This document shows, piece by piece, positions 8,219-17,900 of a stretch of DNA of 62,372 nt. The notes under the pieces were generated by a model that saw only the letters and a list, made by a program, of their open reading frames with translations, made no database searches and was not told the origin of the DNA. The DNA is from an uncultured bacterium. Its GTDB lineage: Bacteria; Bacillota; Clostridia; Lachnospirales; Lachnospiraceae. The position numbers and the translations under genes were made by a program. The stretch's first letter is position 1. Each line of letters begins with the position of its first letter. Location of the stretch: NCBI GenBank assembly GCA_948467735.1, contig CAOKFN010000027.1:1-62372 (forward strand). The letters run 5' to 3'.

Positions 8219-9526
8219 TTAACTTAATTTTGAGAAAATGGTTTTTGGATGTAAGCGCATCAGCCATAAATTGGATAGAAGCACCGACAAAAACAGTATC
8301 GTCATTCCGCATCCAAAGGTTGTAATAATTGTTTTAACAGCCAAGACAATGTCGCTTTTCATATGGATGTTTATTGCTGCCAGCTTACAGACAGCTGCGC
8401 TGATACAATTCCATGCAGAAAAATCGAAGGCCAGCGATAGTATAAAGGATACTAAAGCAATGAATAGCATTTCAATAAAGTGCTGCAAAACAATTTCAAC
8501 TTTTGAAATCCCTATTGACAGCATGATTCCAATCTCATGCTCACGGGCTTTATGAAAAAGGAGCTGTATGAGTGATAACACCCCCATGCTCATCACGCCT
8601 ATGATTCTCAGCAGAGTATTTAACAGAACCGTCAGGTTTACCAAAGGACTTGATATTTTTTCATATTCCTTCGTGTCTGCTGTAATTACAAAACACTTCC
8701 AGTTTATCGTGGCAGTTTTTTGAATTTCTTCTATTATCGTTATTACCTGCGCGGGGTCATCTACAAAAAAATCTATATAATCCGCACCTGCGGCAGCCGT
8801 CAAATAGCAGGCGCTCGTTATATCAATAAATATACGGTTTTCCAGTAAGTGGACGGGAGCGGCGTCCATATTCTGCTGTTTTGCTTCTACTTCAAATAGT
8901 CCTTTGATTGTCAAGCAGATTTCCTGCCCTTTGCCGTCTAGGCGGGGGGAGAGTTGTATTTTGTCTCCAAGCTTCCAGCCGTTTTGTGCCGCTAAATTTC
9001 TGCTGACTACTGCCGCATATTTATCGTCTATTGTAATTTGTCCGCCTTCAATCAGCCTTAAACGTTCTTTTTGAAAGTCCGTGGAATACATGCTTCTTGT
9101 ATCGGCTTCTACGGATATTAAACGGGCTGCAGCAGGGTCGTCTTGATATTTGCCGTTATAGTCAATAAGGCGGATATCTCCTTGGAGCAATGCGTCTGCT
9201 TTGATAACGGCATTATATGAATTAATTTTTTGCGTCCTTTGTATTGTCTCTACAATTTTCTCATTCAGCGGCTCGCCTATATAACTAATATTGGTCTGCC
9301 CATCTGCTTCGCTTATCGTTATGTTTTCTCTGTTCTGCATATCCGGAGCAATGCGGAAGGATCCGCTTAGGCTTTCTCTGGTCTGCGTTACAGCCAGATC
9401 CGTTATACTGCGCAGCAGCAATCCAATGACGCTAAAGGAGGACAGCAAAAAAATGGTAATACATAAGAGTAGAGATTTTCGTTTCTTACGGCGGACATAT
9501 AAATACGCCCGTTTCCATAGCTGCAT
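8219..9526 (-). CDS. FtsX/MacB-type ABC permease, 435 aa
   Basis: The first gene of the ABC operon. The N-terminus RAYLYVRRKKRKSLLLC leads into a transmembrane helix (about residues 17-38), followed by an extracytoplasmic domain of about 240 residues and three C-terminal helices (about 290-315, 345-370 and 395-420). The FtsX-type loop HKAREHEIGIMLSIGISK is well preserved and matches SRTHETGILLSAGISK in the partner permease. The two probably pair in the membrane. Substrates of such transporters include lantibiotics, other antimicrobial peptides and lipoproteins; the substrate here is not determined. A phased repeat operator lies 175-215 bp upstream. Confidence 0.9.
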   Translation of the reverse strand: MQLWKRAYLYVRRKKRKSLLLCITIFLLSSFSVIGLLLRSITDLAVTQTRESLSGSFRIAPDMQNRENITISEADGQTNISYIGEPLNEKIVETIQRTQKINSYNAVIKADALLQGDIRLIDYNGKYQDDPAAARLISVEADTRSMYSTDFQKERLRLIEGGQITIDDKYAAVVSRNLAAQNGWKLGDKIQLSPRLDGKGQEICLTIKGLFEVEAKQQNMDAAPVHLLENRIFIDITSACYLTAAAGADYIDFFVDDPAQVITIIEEIQKTATINWKCFVITADTKEYEKISSPLVNLTVLLNTLLRIIGVMSMGVLSLIQLLFHKAREHEIGIMLSIGISKVEIVLQHFIEMLFIALVSFILSLAFDFSAWNCISAAVCKLAAINIHMKSDIVLAVKTIITTFGCGMTILFLSVLLSNLWLMRLHPKTIFSKLS

Positions 9527-9700
9527 ATTTAATCACCTGCTTTCTTTATCCATGGAATCCTCTTCTAGTTTATTCCCGCGGGCAGTGAGCTGAGCGGGTT
9601 AAGATGTCCCAAGGACAGCTTCGCTGCGTGTCAAGCTTGATATTCCTTTAGTCTGCTTGGGGATATTTGATTCACACAACAATAATAAGATATCATTTGT

Positions 9701-9741
9701 ATGTTTCATCAATATGGAGTGTATGTTTCATTCATGTTTCA
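9701..9741 (-). promoter_or_regulatory. Phased direct-repeat operator (TGAAACAT x3)
   Basis: Three exact copies of ATGTTTCA (TGAAACAT on the minus strand) begin at 9701, 9723 and 9734, giving spacings of 22 and 11 bp. Spacing by whole helical turns is the hallmark of OmpR/PhoB-type response regulator sites. The cluster lies upstream of the permease-ATPase operon and downstream of the regulator and kinase genes. A fourth copy occurs upstream of the regulator gene itself. Confidence 0.65.
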
Positions 9742-9785
9742 TCAATAGGTTTATTTTTATAGGGGTATCAAAGCGGTTTCTGCGC

Positions 9786-9815
9786 AAAAAAAATCCCTGC
9801 CGAGAACGCAGGGAT
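9786..9815 (-). terminator. Rho-independent terminator of the kinase operon
   Basis: On the minus strand, ATCCCTGC and GCAGGGAT form a perfect 8-bp stem with a 7-nt loop, followed by a run of eight T. It lies 14 bp after the histidine kinase stop codon. Confidence 0.9.
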
Positions 9816-9828
9816 AAAACTTGTATTG

Positions 9829-11391
9829 TTAGAAGAAAATGGTAAAACGCATGCCGCTTTTTATGTCGTCATCCGGATGCAGAAATGGCTTGAAATCAAA
9901 TCGATACTCAAGGACATTTAAAATTTTTGCAGTAATGTATAATCCCAAACCATTTCCGCCTTCGGGATTCTCTCCCATGCTATTTCTGCTTCTTGAAAAA
10001 TCCGGCCGGTAAAATGGCTCAAAAATATGGGATAGGTCGTTGGGCGGAATGGGGGCACATTCATTTTCAACCACAATGCTTTTATCACCAAAATAAATTC
10101 TCACTGTACATTGAGGCTTTGTATACTTTACCGCATTGGAAATAATATTTGACAGGACTTTTTCCATTGCGGATTTGGGAAGCTTTGCTGAAAAACCAGC
10201 TGAAAAGTCAGTATCTATGATAACCCCCTTTGATTTTGCAATCAGCAGATAAGGAGCCAGCAGTCTTTCCACAAAGGTATGCAGCATTACTTCCTTAAGC
10301 GGCTCGCTCTCAAAAGCAAAGTTTAATTTAGACGCATCCAATATTTCTTGTATCATTTTACTAAACTTACCCGCCATATCATGGCAGATTGGCAGATAAG
10401 TTTCCCAATCCTTGTAACGACCTATTCCCATAATCATATTATCAAGCATTCCGCATAATGCTGTTACCGGAGTTTTTAATTCATGGGAAGCTGCGCGTAA
10501 AAAATCTATTTTTGCTGCTTCCGCTTCGCTTACCCGTATGTTTTCTTTTTGCAAATCATCTATGGCGGCCAGCAGGCTTTGATAAAGTTTATTAATATTT
10601 TCTGAAAGTGCTCCTATTTCATCCTGCGTATCCGTGCTGCACAAGGCTGATCTGTCCAGCTTCTCCATCCGCTCTACCGCTTTGGAAATATCTGAAAGCG
10701 GCTTGGTGATTTTTTTAGAATACAGCAGAGCAAAAATGGCTGATAACGCCAGAGACAATATCAGCGTAAACGGCAGAAATATAACGACGGCGTTTTTGGC
10801 TTCATTAACCGGCTGCAGAGTCAGAAACATTACAAGATAACAGGGCTGTCCGTCCTTTGTTTGGAAGTGGCTGCCGGAATACAGCTGTGAATCCGTTTTC
10901 TTGTAAAAATCCTGCTGAAAATAATTCAATTCTGTTTTCTCTCCAACCTGCACGTTCCAGTTGGATTCAAATTCTTTTTGCGCGGCGCTGTCATCGCTGT
11001 CTGAAGAATTTTCGTTTACCATGAAATTATAGGTATGACCTGCATAATATACAAGGATGCCCATTTGGTTTTGCAGTGCATGCTTTCTTACAATACTTTC
11101 TATGGAACGTGTTTCTTCCATTGAATGCACTTCTTCCAAGGAATGCACCTCTTCCATGGAATGCACTTCTTCCAAGGAATGCACTTCTTCCATGTTATCA
11201 GCGGAATCATTTAAAACGGTCTGTAGTTCCTCAATTAACTGCGTTTTCGCATCCTTGAAGGCCTCCTCCTTTTGGGCGGTGTAAACAAGGGGCATTAAAA
11301 AGAAGAAAAGGGCATGGCTTATCAACGCAATGACAGCCATAAGAAAAAATACATATAAAAAGGTTTTGGGAAACAATTTCATTTTTTTCAT
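9829..11391 (-). CDS. Sensor histidine kinase (OmpR-partner type), 520 aa
   Basis: A membrane kinase expected to phosphorylate the regulator encoded just upstream. It has a first transmembrane helix at residues about 12-35 (LYVFFLMAVIALISHALFFF) and an extracytoplasmic sensor of about 170 residues. A second helix (VVIFLPFTLILSLALSAIFA) precedes a HAMP segment, the HisKA box RAASHELKTPVTAL and HATPase motifs NIISNAVKYTK and GGNGLGLYI. The sensor contains six-residue repeats, EEVHSL alternating with EEVHSM, at about residues 67-95. The start overlaps the regulator stop as ATGA, so the two are translationally coupled. The signal is probably the substrate of the linked ABC transporter, by analogy with antimicrobial-peptide detoxification modules. 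Confidence 0.93.
   Translation of the reverse strand: MKKMKLFPKTFLYVFFLMAVIALISHALFFFLMPLVYTAQKEEAFKDAKTQLIEELQTVLNDSADNMEEVHSLEEVHSMEEVHSLEEVHSMEETRSIESIVRKHALQNQMGILVYYAGHTYNFMVNENSSDSDDSAAQKEFESNWNVQVGEKTELNYFQQDFYKKTDSQLYSGSHFQTKDGQPCYLVMFLTLQPVNEAKNAVVIFLPFTLILSLALSAIFALLYSKKITKPLSDISKAVERMEKLDRSALCSTDTQDEIGALSENINKLYQSLLAAIDDLQKENIRVSEAEAAKIDFLRAASHELKTPVTALCGMLDNMIMGIGRYKDWETYLPICHDMAGKFSKMIQEILDASKLNFAFESEPLKEVMLHTFVERLLAPYLLIAKSKGVIIDTDFSAGFSAKLPKSAMEKVLSNIISNAVKYTKPQCTVRIYFGDKSIVVENECAPIPPNDLSHIFEPFYRPDFSRSRNSMGENPEGGNGLGLYITAKILNVLEYRFDFKPFLHPDDDIKSGMRFTIFF
11114..11193 (-). repeat. 18/36-bp tandem repeats inside the kinase sensor domain
   Basis: About four and a half copies of an 18-bp unit encode EEVHSL and EEVHSM in alternation, giving a 36-bp higher-order period. 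Copies are nearly identical at DNA level. The array keeps the reading frame, so gain or loss of copies would change only sensor length. Confidence 0.85.
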
Positions 11392-12053
11392 TGCGGCGCC
11401 TCAAAACGATACCCGACGCCTTTTACTGTCGTAATGCAGTCAAGGTTCAGCTTCTGCCGTATTCTTCGGATATAAGTATCTATTGTCCGGTCAAAGAGAG
11501 GGGCGTCAACGCCCCAGACGCCATCGATTAGATTTTCTCGTGTCATAACCCGCCCGGCATTTTTAATCAGCAGTCGTAATAATTGTATTTCCTTTGGCGC
11601 CAGCTCCACCGGTTCCCCGCCCCTTTCGGCTAGATAGCCGTTAAAATCTACTTTGATATCTTTAAATTCCCATACGTCCTTTTCCACAATTTGTCCTGAA
11701 CGACGCAGCAAGGCCAAAACCCGCTTCCCCAATAAAACCATGGAAAAGGGCTTTGTGATATAATCGTCCGCCATGGAGTCAAAGCTATTAATTTGTGTCC
11801 TTTCATCATTCAGGGCTGTCAACATTAAAACCGGAACCATGCTCGCTTTACGAATTTCGTTCAGCACTTGTATTCCACTGATATGTGGAAGCATAATATC
11901 CAATATAACAAGCTCTATTGATTTTTTCGCAAACAGCTCCAACGCATCTCTCCCATCATAAGCTTGATAGACGGAATGGCCCGCGTCATGTAAATACTCG
12001 CAAATCAAATCATTTGTTATCGTATCATCTTCCACAATTAAAATAGCCGCCAT
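11388..12053 (-). CDS. OmpR-family response regulator, 221 aa
   Basis: A two-domain transcription factor. The receiver domain has the acidic pocket VEDD at residues 7-10, the phospho-acceptor Asp52 in LVILDIMLP and the conserved Lys in YITKPFS. The C-terminal winged helix (about residues 125-220) has the recognition-helix region DRTIDTYIRRIRQKL. The gene opens the minus-strand operon and overlaps the kinase by 4 bp. A TGAAACAT motif lies about 46 bp upstream of its start, matching the three phased motifs upstream of the permease operon, so it probably controls both units. The length is normal for the family. Confidence 0.95.
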   Translation of the reverse strand: MAAILIVEDDTITNDLICEYLHDAGHSVYQAYDGRDALELFAKKSIELVILDIMLPHISGIQVLNEIRKASMVPVLMLTALNDERTQINSFDSMADDYITKPFSMVLLGKRVLALLRRSGQIVEKDVWEFKDIKVDFNGYLAERGGEPVELAPKEIQLLRLLIKNAGRVMTRENLIDGVWGVDAPLFDRTIDTYIRRIRQKLNLDCITTVKGVGYRFEAPQ

Positions 12054-12098
12054 ATTTTTTCCCCTTTCTGCACAAACTTATTCTATGATACACTGTGA

Positions 12099-12106
12099 AT
12101 GTTTCA
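12099..12106 (-). promoter_or_regulatory. Single TGAAACAT motif upstream of the regulator gene
   Basis: ATGTTTCA on the + strand matches the three phased repeats at 9701-9741. It lies in the regulator's upstream region and could mediate weak autoregulation. A single 8-mer is not decisive. Confidence 0.35.
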
Positions 12107-12244
12107 ACAGTATGACAACGGATATTAGTCCGAGGTTCTAAAAGCTTGTTATTATCATGTATTTTCCAAACATTACCCATTTACAAACAAATGTTTGATA
12201 TGCTATCATAAAAATGTATGAAAGCAGGAGAGGGGTGTTAAGAC

Positions 12245-12517
12245 TTGGAAAGCATACTGTGCGTCAATATTCCGGTGCAGATGATTTCCTGCACTGATAC
12301 AAATGGTAAAATTACACCGATGAGATTTCGGTTTAAGGACAGGACGGGAGAGCTTATCACAGTTACCATAGATAAAGTGCTGTCTGAAGATCATGACAGA
12401 AATAAAGTGGGAGTGAACTTTTCATGTGCGGCCACGCTCTATGGAAGCAGGAAGACGTTCCAGCTCTGGTATAATTATTTTGCCCATGAGTGGTATCTTT
12501 CACGGCTGCATGTCTGA
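12245..12517 (+). CDS. Conserved hypothetical protein, 90 aa
   Basis: The frame starts with TTG, the only plausible initiation codon close to the AGGAGAGGGG site at 12226-12235; the first ATG in frame would remove twelve residues. The protein is small, mixed alpha/beta and soluble, with a segment ITPMRFRFKDRTGELITV and a C-terminal aromatic stretch LWYNYFAHEWYLSRL. I believe similar proteins sit beside Y-family polymerase genes in Lachnospiraceae, but that is recollection, not a search. It converges on the YolD-like gene and overlaps it by 18 bp. Function is unknown; an accessory role in error-prone repair is only a contextual guess. Confidence 0.65.
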   Translation: MESILCVNIPVQMISCTDTNGKITPMRFRFKDRTGELITVTIDKVLSEDHDRNKVGVNFSCAATLYGSRKTFQLWYNYFAHEWYLSRLHV

Positions 12518-12970
12518 CAGTTCCATGTTCCGGAACAATTCTCCTTTGATGGAAAAAAGATAGTCCATGGGGAGAATTGTTCCGTCCGTGAAAATAATCA
12601 GGCGCTCGTATGGGTCAATTTTTTTGATTCTGCCGCGAATCGTAACATAGCTTCCGCCGCTCTTTTTCCCGTCCGGCTGAAAATATGTGATTTCGCATTC
12701 GGGTTTCTGTTCCAGATTTTCTCGGATCAGCCGAAGCTGTTCGTTCAGCTGTTCTATCCGGTTTTCGTCCAGCTCCGCAAAAGAATCTGTCAGGCGCGCC
12801 GTTTCATGAAGGGCGTCCTCATGCCCTGTGAGGGCGGCAAAGGGAGAAAACTGTGCCGCACGGTTTAAGGGTGACATTTGTGGATGCTTTTTCGATACAT
12901 GGTGCGGGAGGCGGATGATATCGTCGTATTTGTATTTCTCATCATAGTTGTGTGCCTCGGTGTGTTTCAT
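12500..12970 (-). CDS. YolD-like family protein
   Basis: A 156-residue protein with the YolD-like pattern: an N-terminal segment with MSPLNRAAQFSPFAALTGHE, a central helical stretch, and a C-terminal beta-rich part including VTIRGRIKKIDPYERLIIF. YolD-like proteins are encoded with UvrX/DinB-type Y-family polymerases in Firmicutes and are thought to assist or regulate translesion synthesis. Here the start overlaps the stop of the polymerase gene as ATGA, which shows tight coupling. No LexA box was sought exhaustively; SOS control is expected from the family but not shown. Confidence 0.85.
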   Translation of the reverse strand: MKHTEAHNYDEKYKYDDIIRLPHHVSKKHPQMSPLNRAAQFSPFAALTGHEDALHETARLTDSFAELDENRIEQLNEQLRLIRENLEQKPECEITYFQPDGKKSGGSYVTIRGRIKKIDPYERLIIFTDGTILPMDYLFSIKGELFRNMELSDMQP

Positions 12971-14493
12971 GCCTTATGTCCTCCAATCTGACGGCTGCGC
13001 TCCATGGCAGTGGAGCCTTTCTGCAGATTTGTCCCTTTTAAAATCGCGTTTTTACCGTATTTCTTCTTGACGGACAGCATGGCTTCCTGCAGCTTCCTTT
13101 CTTTGGAAAGCCTCTCCTCCTCTTCCTTCCGTTCCTTTTCCAAAGCGGCGTAATCCGTAAAGAGATCCAGCTGTTCAAACTGCTGCGTTTCCTTTATTTG
13201 TGTTTCCTCCGTCAGATGATTCGCCGTTATGTTTACACGGCGGATGAGGAGCTTGGGATGGATGATTCGGTCATATAGCTCCATGACGGCGTCCATGATG
13301 ATCTGCGTGGATGAAGTCGGGCGGTTCAAATTGGCGGTTCCATGGGCATGTTTGGGAACCTTCCGGCCGTAACGGTCCGTTGTGATTTCTCCCTTCCAGC
13401 TGTTTTTAATTTCGGGGCTGGCGAGGTTGTCAACGTCATAACCGACGGTGAGAACCATCTGATCCGTTACCAGCTTCTTCTCCACTAAATCAAGGACGAG
13501 CAGGTCCGTCATTTCTCTTACGATTAATTTTCCCTGTTCCGCATCATAAGGACATTGCAGTACCTGACCGGAGCTGATGCTGCTTGTCTCCGGTCTGTAG
13601 GCTTTGATCAGATCCATGGTTGTGGGCTCCCATCCCCATGCGTGGTCGATTAACAGCTCCGCGTTGACGCCGAACATCTCATATAGAAGTTCTTCGTTGT
13701 GATAGTCCCTGTCCCCGCCCAAAGAGCAGCGGGCAATGTCGCCCATGGTAAAGAGCCCGGCAGCCTCCAGTTTTTTTTGGTATCCATGTCCGATTCTCCA
13801 GAAGTCCGTGAGGGGGCGGTGGTTCCACAGAAGCTTCCGGTAACTCATCTCGTCCAGCTGGGCAATCCGGACGCCATGTTCATCCGGCTCCACATGCTTG
13901 GCGACAATATCCATTGCAATTTTACAAAGATACAGATTTGTTCCGATTCCGGCCGCCGCCGTAATTCCGGTGCTGTCGAGGACGTCCCGGATGATTTTTG
14001 AGGCCAGCTCCTTTGGGGTCATCTTGTATGTGTTGAGATAATGGGTCACATCCATAAATACTTCGTCAATGGAGTAGACATGCATGTCTTCCGGAGCGAT
14101 GTATTTTAGGTAAATATTGTAGATGATGGTGCTGTATTCCAGATAAAAGGCCATTCTGGGAGTGGCGATAATATAGGAGAGCTCCAGCTCGGGATGGGCG
14201 GCCAGCTCCGGCGCGGAATAGGAAGAGCCGGAAAATTGTCTGCCGGGAGCATTGAGCCTCCGGCCGATATTGATTTCTTTTACCCGCTGGACTACTTCAA
14301 ATAGTCTTGCCCTTCCGGGGATGCCGTAAGCTTTCAGGGAAGGCGATACCGCAAGGCAGATGGTTTTTTCTGTTCGGGAAGCGTCCGCAACCACAAGATG
14401 GGTGGTAAGGGGATTTAACTGTCTTTCCATGCACTCTACGGACGCATAAAAGGATTTCAAGTCGATGGCGATATAAGCGTGGTTATCATTCAT
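12967..14493 (-). CDS. Y-family DNA polymerase (UvrX/DinB-like), 508 aa
   Basis: A translesion DNA polymerase. The palm begins with YIAIDLKSFYASVECMERQ, giving the first metal-binding Asp and the Phe-Tyr steric region, and the second catalytic motif is YSIDEVFMDV. The fingers, thumb (helix-hairpin-helix near residues 230-270) and little-finger domains follow, then a charged helical tail (about 455-508) rich in Glu, Lys and Arg. I chose the start at 14493 because it follows GGAGGGAGG; an in-frame extension to 14676 would add 61 residues unlike the family. The partner YolD-like gene overlaps by 4 bp. The sequence resembles the UvrX-type polymerases of Firmicute mobile elements more than chromosomal DinB. 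Confidence 0.92.
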   Translation of the reverse strand: MNDNHAYIAIDLKSFYASVECMERQLNPLTTHLVVADASRTEKTICLAVSPSLKAYGIPGRARLFEVVQRVKEINIGRRLNAPGRQFSGSSYSAPELAAHPELELSYIIATPRMAFYLEYSTIIYNIYLKYIAPEDMHVYSIDEVFMDVTHYLNTYKMTPKELASKIIRDVLDSTGITAAAGIGTNLYLCKIAMDIVAKHVEPDEHGVRIAQLDEMSYRKLLWNHRPLTDFWRIGHGYQKKLEAAGLFTMGDIARCSLGGDRDYHNEELLYEMFGVNAELLIDHAWGWEPTTMDLIKAYRPETSSISSGQVLQCPYDAEQGKLIVREMTDLLVLDLVEKKLVTDQMVLTVGYDVDNLASPEIKNSWKGEITTDRYGRKVPKHAHGTANLNRPTSSTQIIMDAVMELYDRIIHPKLLIRRVNITANHLTEETQIKETQQFEQLDLFTDYAALEKERKEEEERLSKERKLQEAMLSVKKKYGKNAILKGTNLQKGSTAMERSRQIGGHKA

Positions 14494-14756
14494 ACGAGAG
14501 CCTCCCTCCGGGAAAAAGAAATAAACTGCTGTTTGTTTTGGTGTAAAGGGATATATGGGTATTATAACAGAATATCCGTTCGATTTCAGCAGTTTTTTGT
14601 AATTAATGATTATTTTTCCCGAAGCTTTGATTTTTAAGCGCTGTCGGCGCGGCATTGGGAAAAGCTTTTGGTACAAGCGGCGCAGGGGATATTTGGCATG
14701 ATATACTTTGGGGACATATGTGCGATATTTTTATGATCTGGCTTTTGATAATTTGG

Positions 14757-14785
14757 TTGTGACGGATGTTTTATCGTGGTATAAT
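14757..14785 (+). promoter_or_regulatory. Promoter TTGTGA-17-TATAAT
   Basis: A near-consensus sigma-A promoter whose -10 is the first of the TATAAT motifs in the 21-bp repeat array. It would read towards the pectinesterase gene with a 5' leader of about 170 nt containing the rest of the array. Confidence 0.6.
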
Positions 14786-14861
14786 GTTTTCATACCATAG
14801 TATAATGTTTTCATACCATAGTATAATGTTTTCATACCATAGTATAATGTCTTCATGCCAT
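14778..14861 (+). repeat. Four tandem 21-bp repeats upstream of pectinesterase
   Basis: Four head-to-tail 21-bp units with core GTATAATGTTTTCATACCAT; units 2 and 3 are identical, unit 1 differs at one position and unit 4 at two. Each unit carries a TATAAT, and unit 1 also has an internal inverted repeat GGTAT/ATACC. This looks like an iterated operator, a multi-start promoter or a small minisatellite. Confidence 0.9.
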
Positions 14862-14960
14862 GGTATTTTAAATCCATAGCGGCGCAGTGAAAACGGATGA
14901 GGGAAGCAGGTATTATGAGTTTTCGAGGAAGCATGTTGATTTGGGGAGAGGAGAATAATC

Positions 14961-17900
14961 ATGCGCACAGTGAAAAAACGGCGTCTTATCACAAGGGTCA
15001 AACGGGCGGCGGCATTTGCGGCGGCCGCGCTTTTGGCGGCGGGCGGTCTGTCCTTTGACTGTCTGGCCGAAAAAGGAGACGGGGACGCCGGGGAAAGCGG
15101 CGTGGGCCTTGTTTCCGTTGTCAAGGAGGGGAGCAGGAAGATTGAAGTATGGGACTTTGCCGAAGTGCAGGAGGAAAATACCGAAATCTACAACAACAAT
15201 ATTTATTCCGGGTTTTGGAAGGAGAGCGGTCTGATTGGCTCTCATTCCGCCAGCGGAAGCGCCGCCATTGAGCTGGAATACAAAACGAACGTGGATAAAA
15301 CCGTAACCATCGGTGATTTGACCATGAGATATGAAAACGGCGACAGAATTTACGGTAAAATGACGGAAAGCGAATTAGAGCCTTACAGTAAGATGGCTTA
15401 TGAAGACGGCTATACCGCGGACGGCCTCTGGTACTGCAACGATACGGGCGGGGCGGGCAGGCGCTATGTCCTCATAGACAATGTGGAGGCTGGGGATAAG
15501 GTGGTGGTTTATATGGGCTCCCATTCCAAGGAAAGCAGTATTGTGCATTTCCGCTATCAGGGCAGCGACGCCAAACAGGACGATACGGCGGATATCGAAG
15601 CGCAGGAGGGAAGGAAATATGAATTTACTGCAAAGCACGACGGCGCCTATAAGATTTACATAAACAGTAATACCAATGCGAGGCCTTTCTGGCATAGAAT
15701 TATGGTGGTGCCCGGCGTAAAGGCCGTGTGTACGATTGACTTGGCTTCCGCGAAAATTACCGGATATGGCCTGAAATTCATAGACAACGCCACGGAGGAG
15801 GAAATCATTGCGGATATGACAAAGGAAGGCACATTTACCGCTTCTCTGACGCCCGGCCATGAGTACAGGGCCGTTCTCACGGATGCGGCGGGATATGGAC
15901 TGACGAATGAAAGCAGGACGGTGTGCGTGCCGGATGCCGCGGCGGAAGGCGCGCTCGATGTGAAAATGTCGGTGGAGAAGAAGGATGTACAGAGGTTTAG
16001 GGGGACGTTTGTCGGATTTGACGAGGATGTGGATATGACCGGGGTGAAGGTCGTTCTTGCGGCGGCGGACTCTAAGATAGAGAATATTCCCCTAAAGCTG
16101 GCGGCGGACGGGAGCTTTGAGACCTATGTGGAGAGCGGCGTATCATATACGATTACATTGGAGGGCATGAAGGATTATGAGATTGCCGGAAATACGGAAG
16201 TGCGCCTTACGGCGGCTGAGGAAAGGGAGGTGAAGGCGGTGAAGAAGGCTGGCAGCAGGGTGTCGGGAAGCTTTCTGGGACTGGAGGGAGACGCGCAGGT
16301 GACTTCCTTAGAGTTTGTCAACATGGAGGACGGCAGTAAGTATGCCGCGGCGGTGGATGGCGGAAGCTACAGTATTGTTCTTAGAGACGGGACTTATGAA
16401 GCGGAAGCGGCGGTCAGCGTGGGCGGGTACAGTACCGCTTCCCATGTGGCGGTGGATGGCAGTGCAGTAGACAGGGATCTGCTGTTTATTTCCGGGGCGA
16501 AGGCGGCTGCGATTCCGTTTGTACAGGATATCTATGTGGGGTATTCCGGCAGGGATAACAACTATGGTACCGTCCGTGAGGCGGTGAAGGCATGCGAGGC
16601 AATGCGGCTTTCTAATGGGGAGGATAGAATTACCGTCCATATTGCCCCCGGCGTGTACAGAGAGCAGATTATGATCAATACGCCCAATGTGACATTTACC
16701 AATGACGAGCCTGAGAAAGAGGTAAAACTGACATGGTATTACGGCATCGGATATGAGTATTACAGCATCGGCTCGGACGGATATTATTCGGAGGCGGCCG
16801 CCTTTGATAAGTTTGAAAGGAATACGGCCAAGAAATGGGGCGTCGCTGTGTATGTCAAGTCGGGAGCCTCCAATTTCCGTGCGGAACATATTACTTTTGA
16901 GGCTTCCTTCAACAAGTATGTGACGGAGGAGGAGATTGCCGACGGAGTGAGGCCCGGGGGCAGCGACAAAAAGGATTATGACAGGACGGCAAAGGCGGCG
17001 GATGTGACCAGCAAGGCGGGAACGGAACGCGCGGCGGCGCTTGCGGTGGAAGGCAATAGGTGCGAATTTTATGACTGCAGGATGCTTGGCAGTCAGGATA
17101 CCCTTTATACCGGAAAGAATATCAAGGGATATTTTAAGAACTGTTATATCGAGGGGAACACCGATTATATCTTTGGGGGCGGGGATTTCGTGTACGACGG
17201 CTGTGAACTGAATTTCTTCGGCTACAGCGATAAGGAAAACGGCGGATATATTACGGCGGCAGCGGACGGCAGCACCTATGGATATGTTTTCAGAAACTGC
17301 TTTATTACAGGGAATGAGGATATGAAGGTGGGTGCAGGCGATCTTGGCAGACCTTGGAGGGCCTCCGCCACAGTGACTTTTCTCAACACGAAACTGGAAT
17401 ATGCGGGCATTATCCGGCCCAGAGGCTGGAACAGCATGAGCGGCAATCAGCCTCAGAATGCAAATTATGCCGAGTATCATACCACTGCGGCCAACGGCGA
17501 GGCGGTTGATGTAAGCGGCCGCATTACAGGTGTGAAGGAAGAAAATCCCATTCCCGATATTTCAAAGGTCTTTAACGGATGGACGCCTTTTTATTATCAG
17601 GCGGATACCGACAATGTGTCCTTTGCCGAAGCGCTGCGCATCAAAGGGCCGAAGGAAGAAAAGATCGAGGCGGGGGATGTGCTCACGGCTGAGTTTTCAT
17701 TGGGCGGAGGAGAATACAATAACGTATCCGTTATCAGGTGGTACAGGGTGAGTGCGGACGGCGCTGAAAAACTGGTTAAGGCGGGGGCGGCGCAGTTTGA
17801 CCGCTGCTATACCGTTACGGAGCAGGATCGGGGCTCCTATATCAGAGCGGAGGTGCTACCTGAGACGGTAAGCGGTTACACCGGCGCAGCGCAGACGGTG

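Larger units (their letters stand above)
9527..9828 (-). other. Control region between kinase and permease operons
   Basis: This 300-bp interval holds the terminator of the kinase-regulator operon (9786-9815) and the three-copy repeat operator (9701-9741). Presumably it also holds the promoter of the permease-ATPase operon, read leftwards. I could not assign a clear -35/-10 pair; AT-rich sequence with TTATTATT follows the repeats in the minus direction. Confidence 0.55.
14494..14960. other. Control region between polymerase and pectinesterase genes
   Basis: This 467-bp divergent interval contains the 21-bp tandem array (14778-14861), a promoter reading right (14757-14785) and AT-rich DNA. 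No gene is supported. A minus-strand frame through the repeats encodes only a reiterated YYGMKTL string. Confidence 0.6.

Noticed and set aside
16308..17480. 390-residue minus-strand frame
   Set aside because: It is antisense to the catalytic domain of the pectinesterase and has no coding features of its own.
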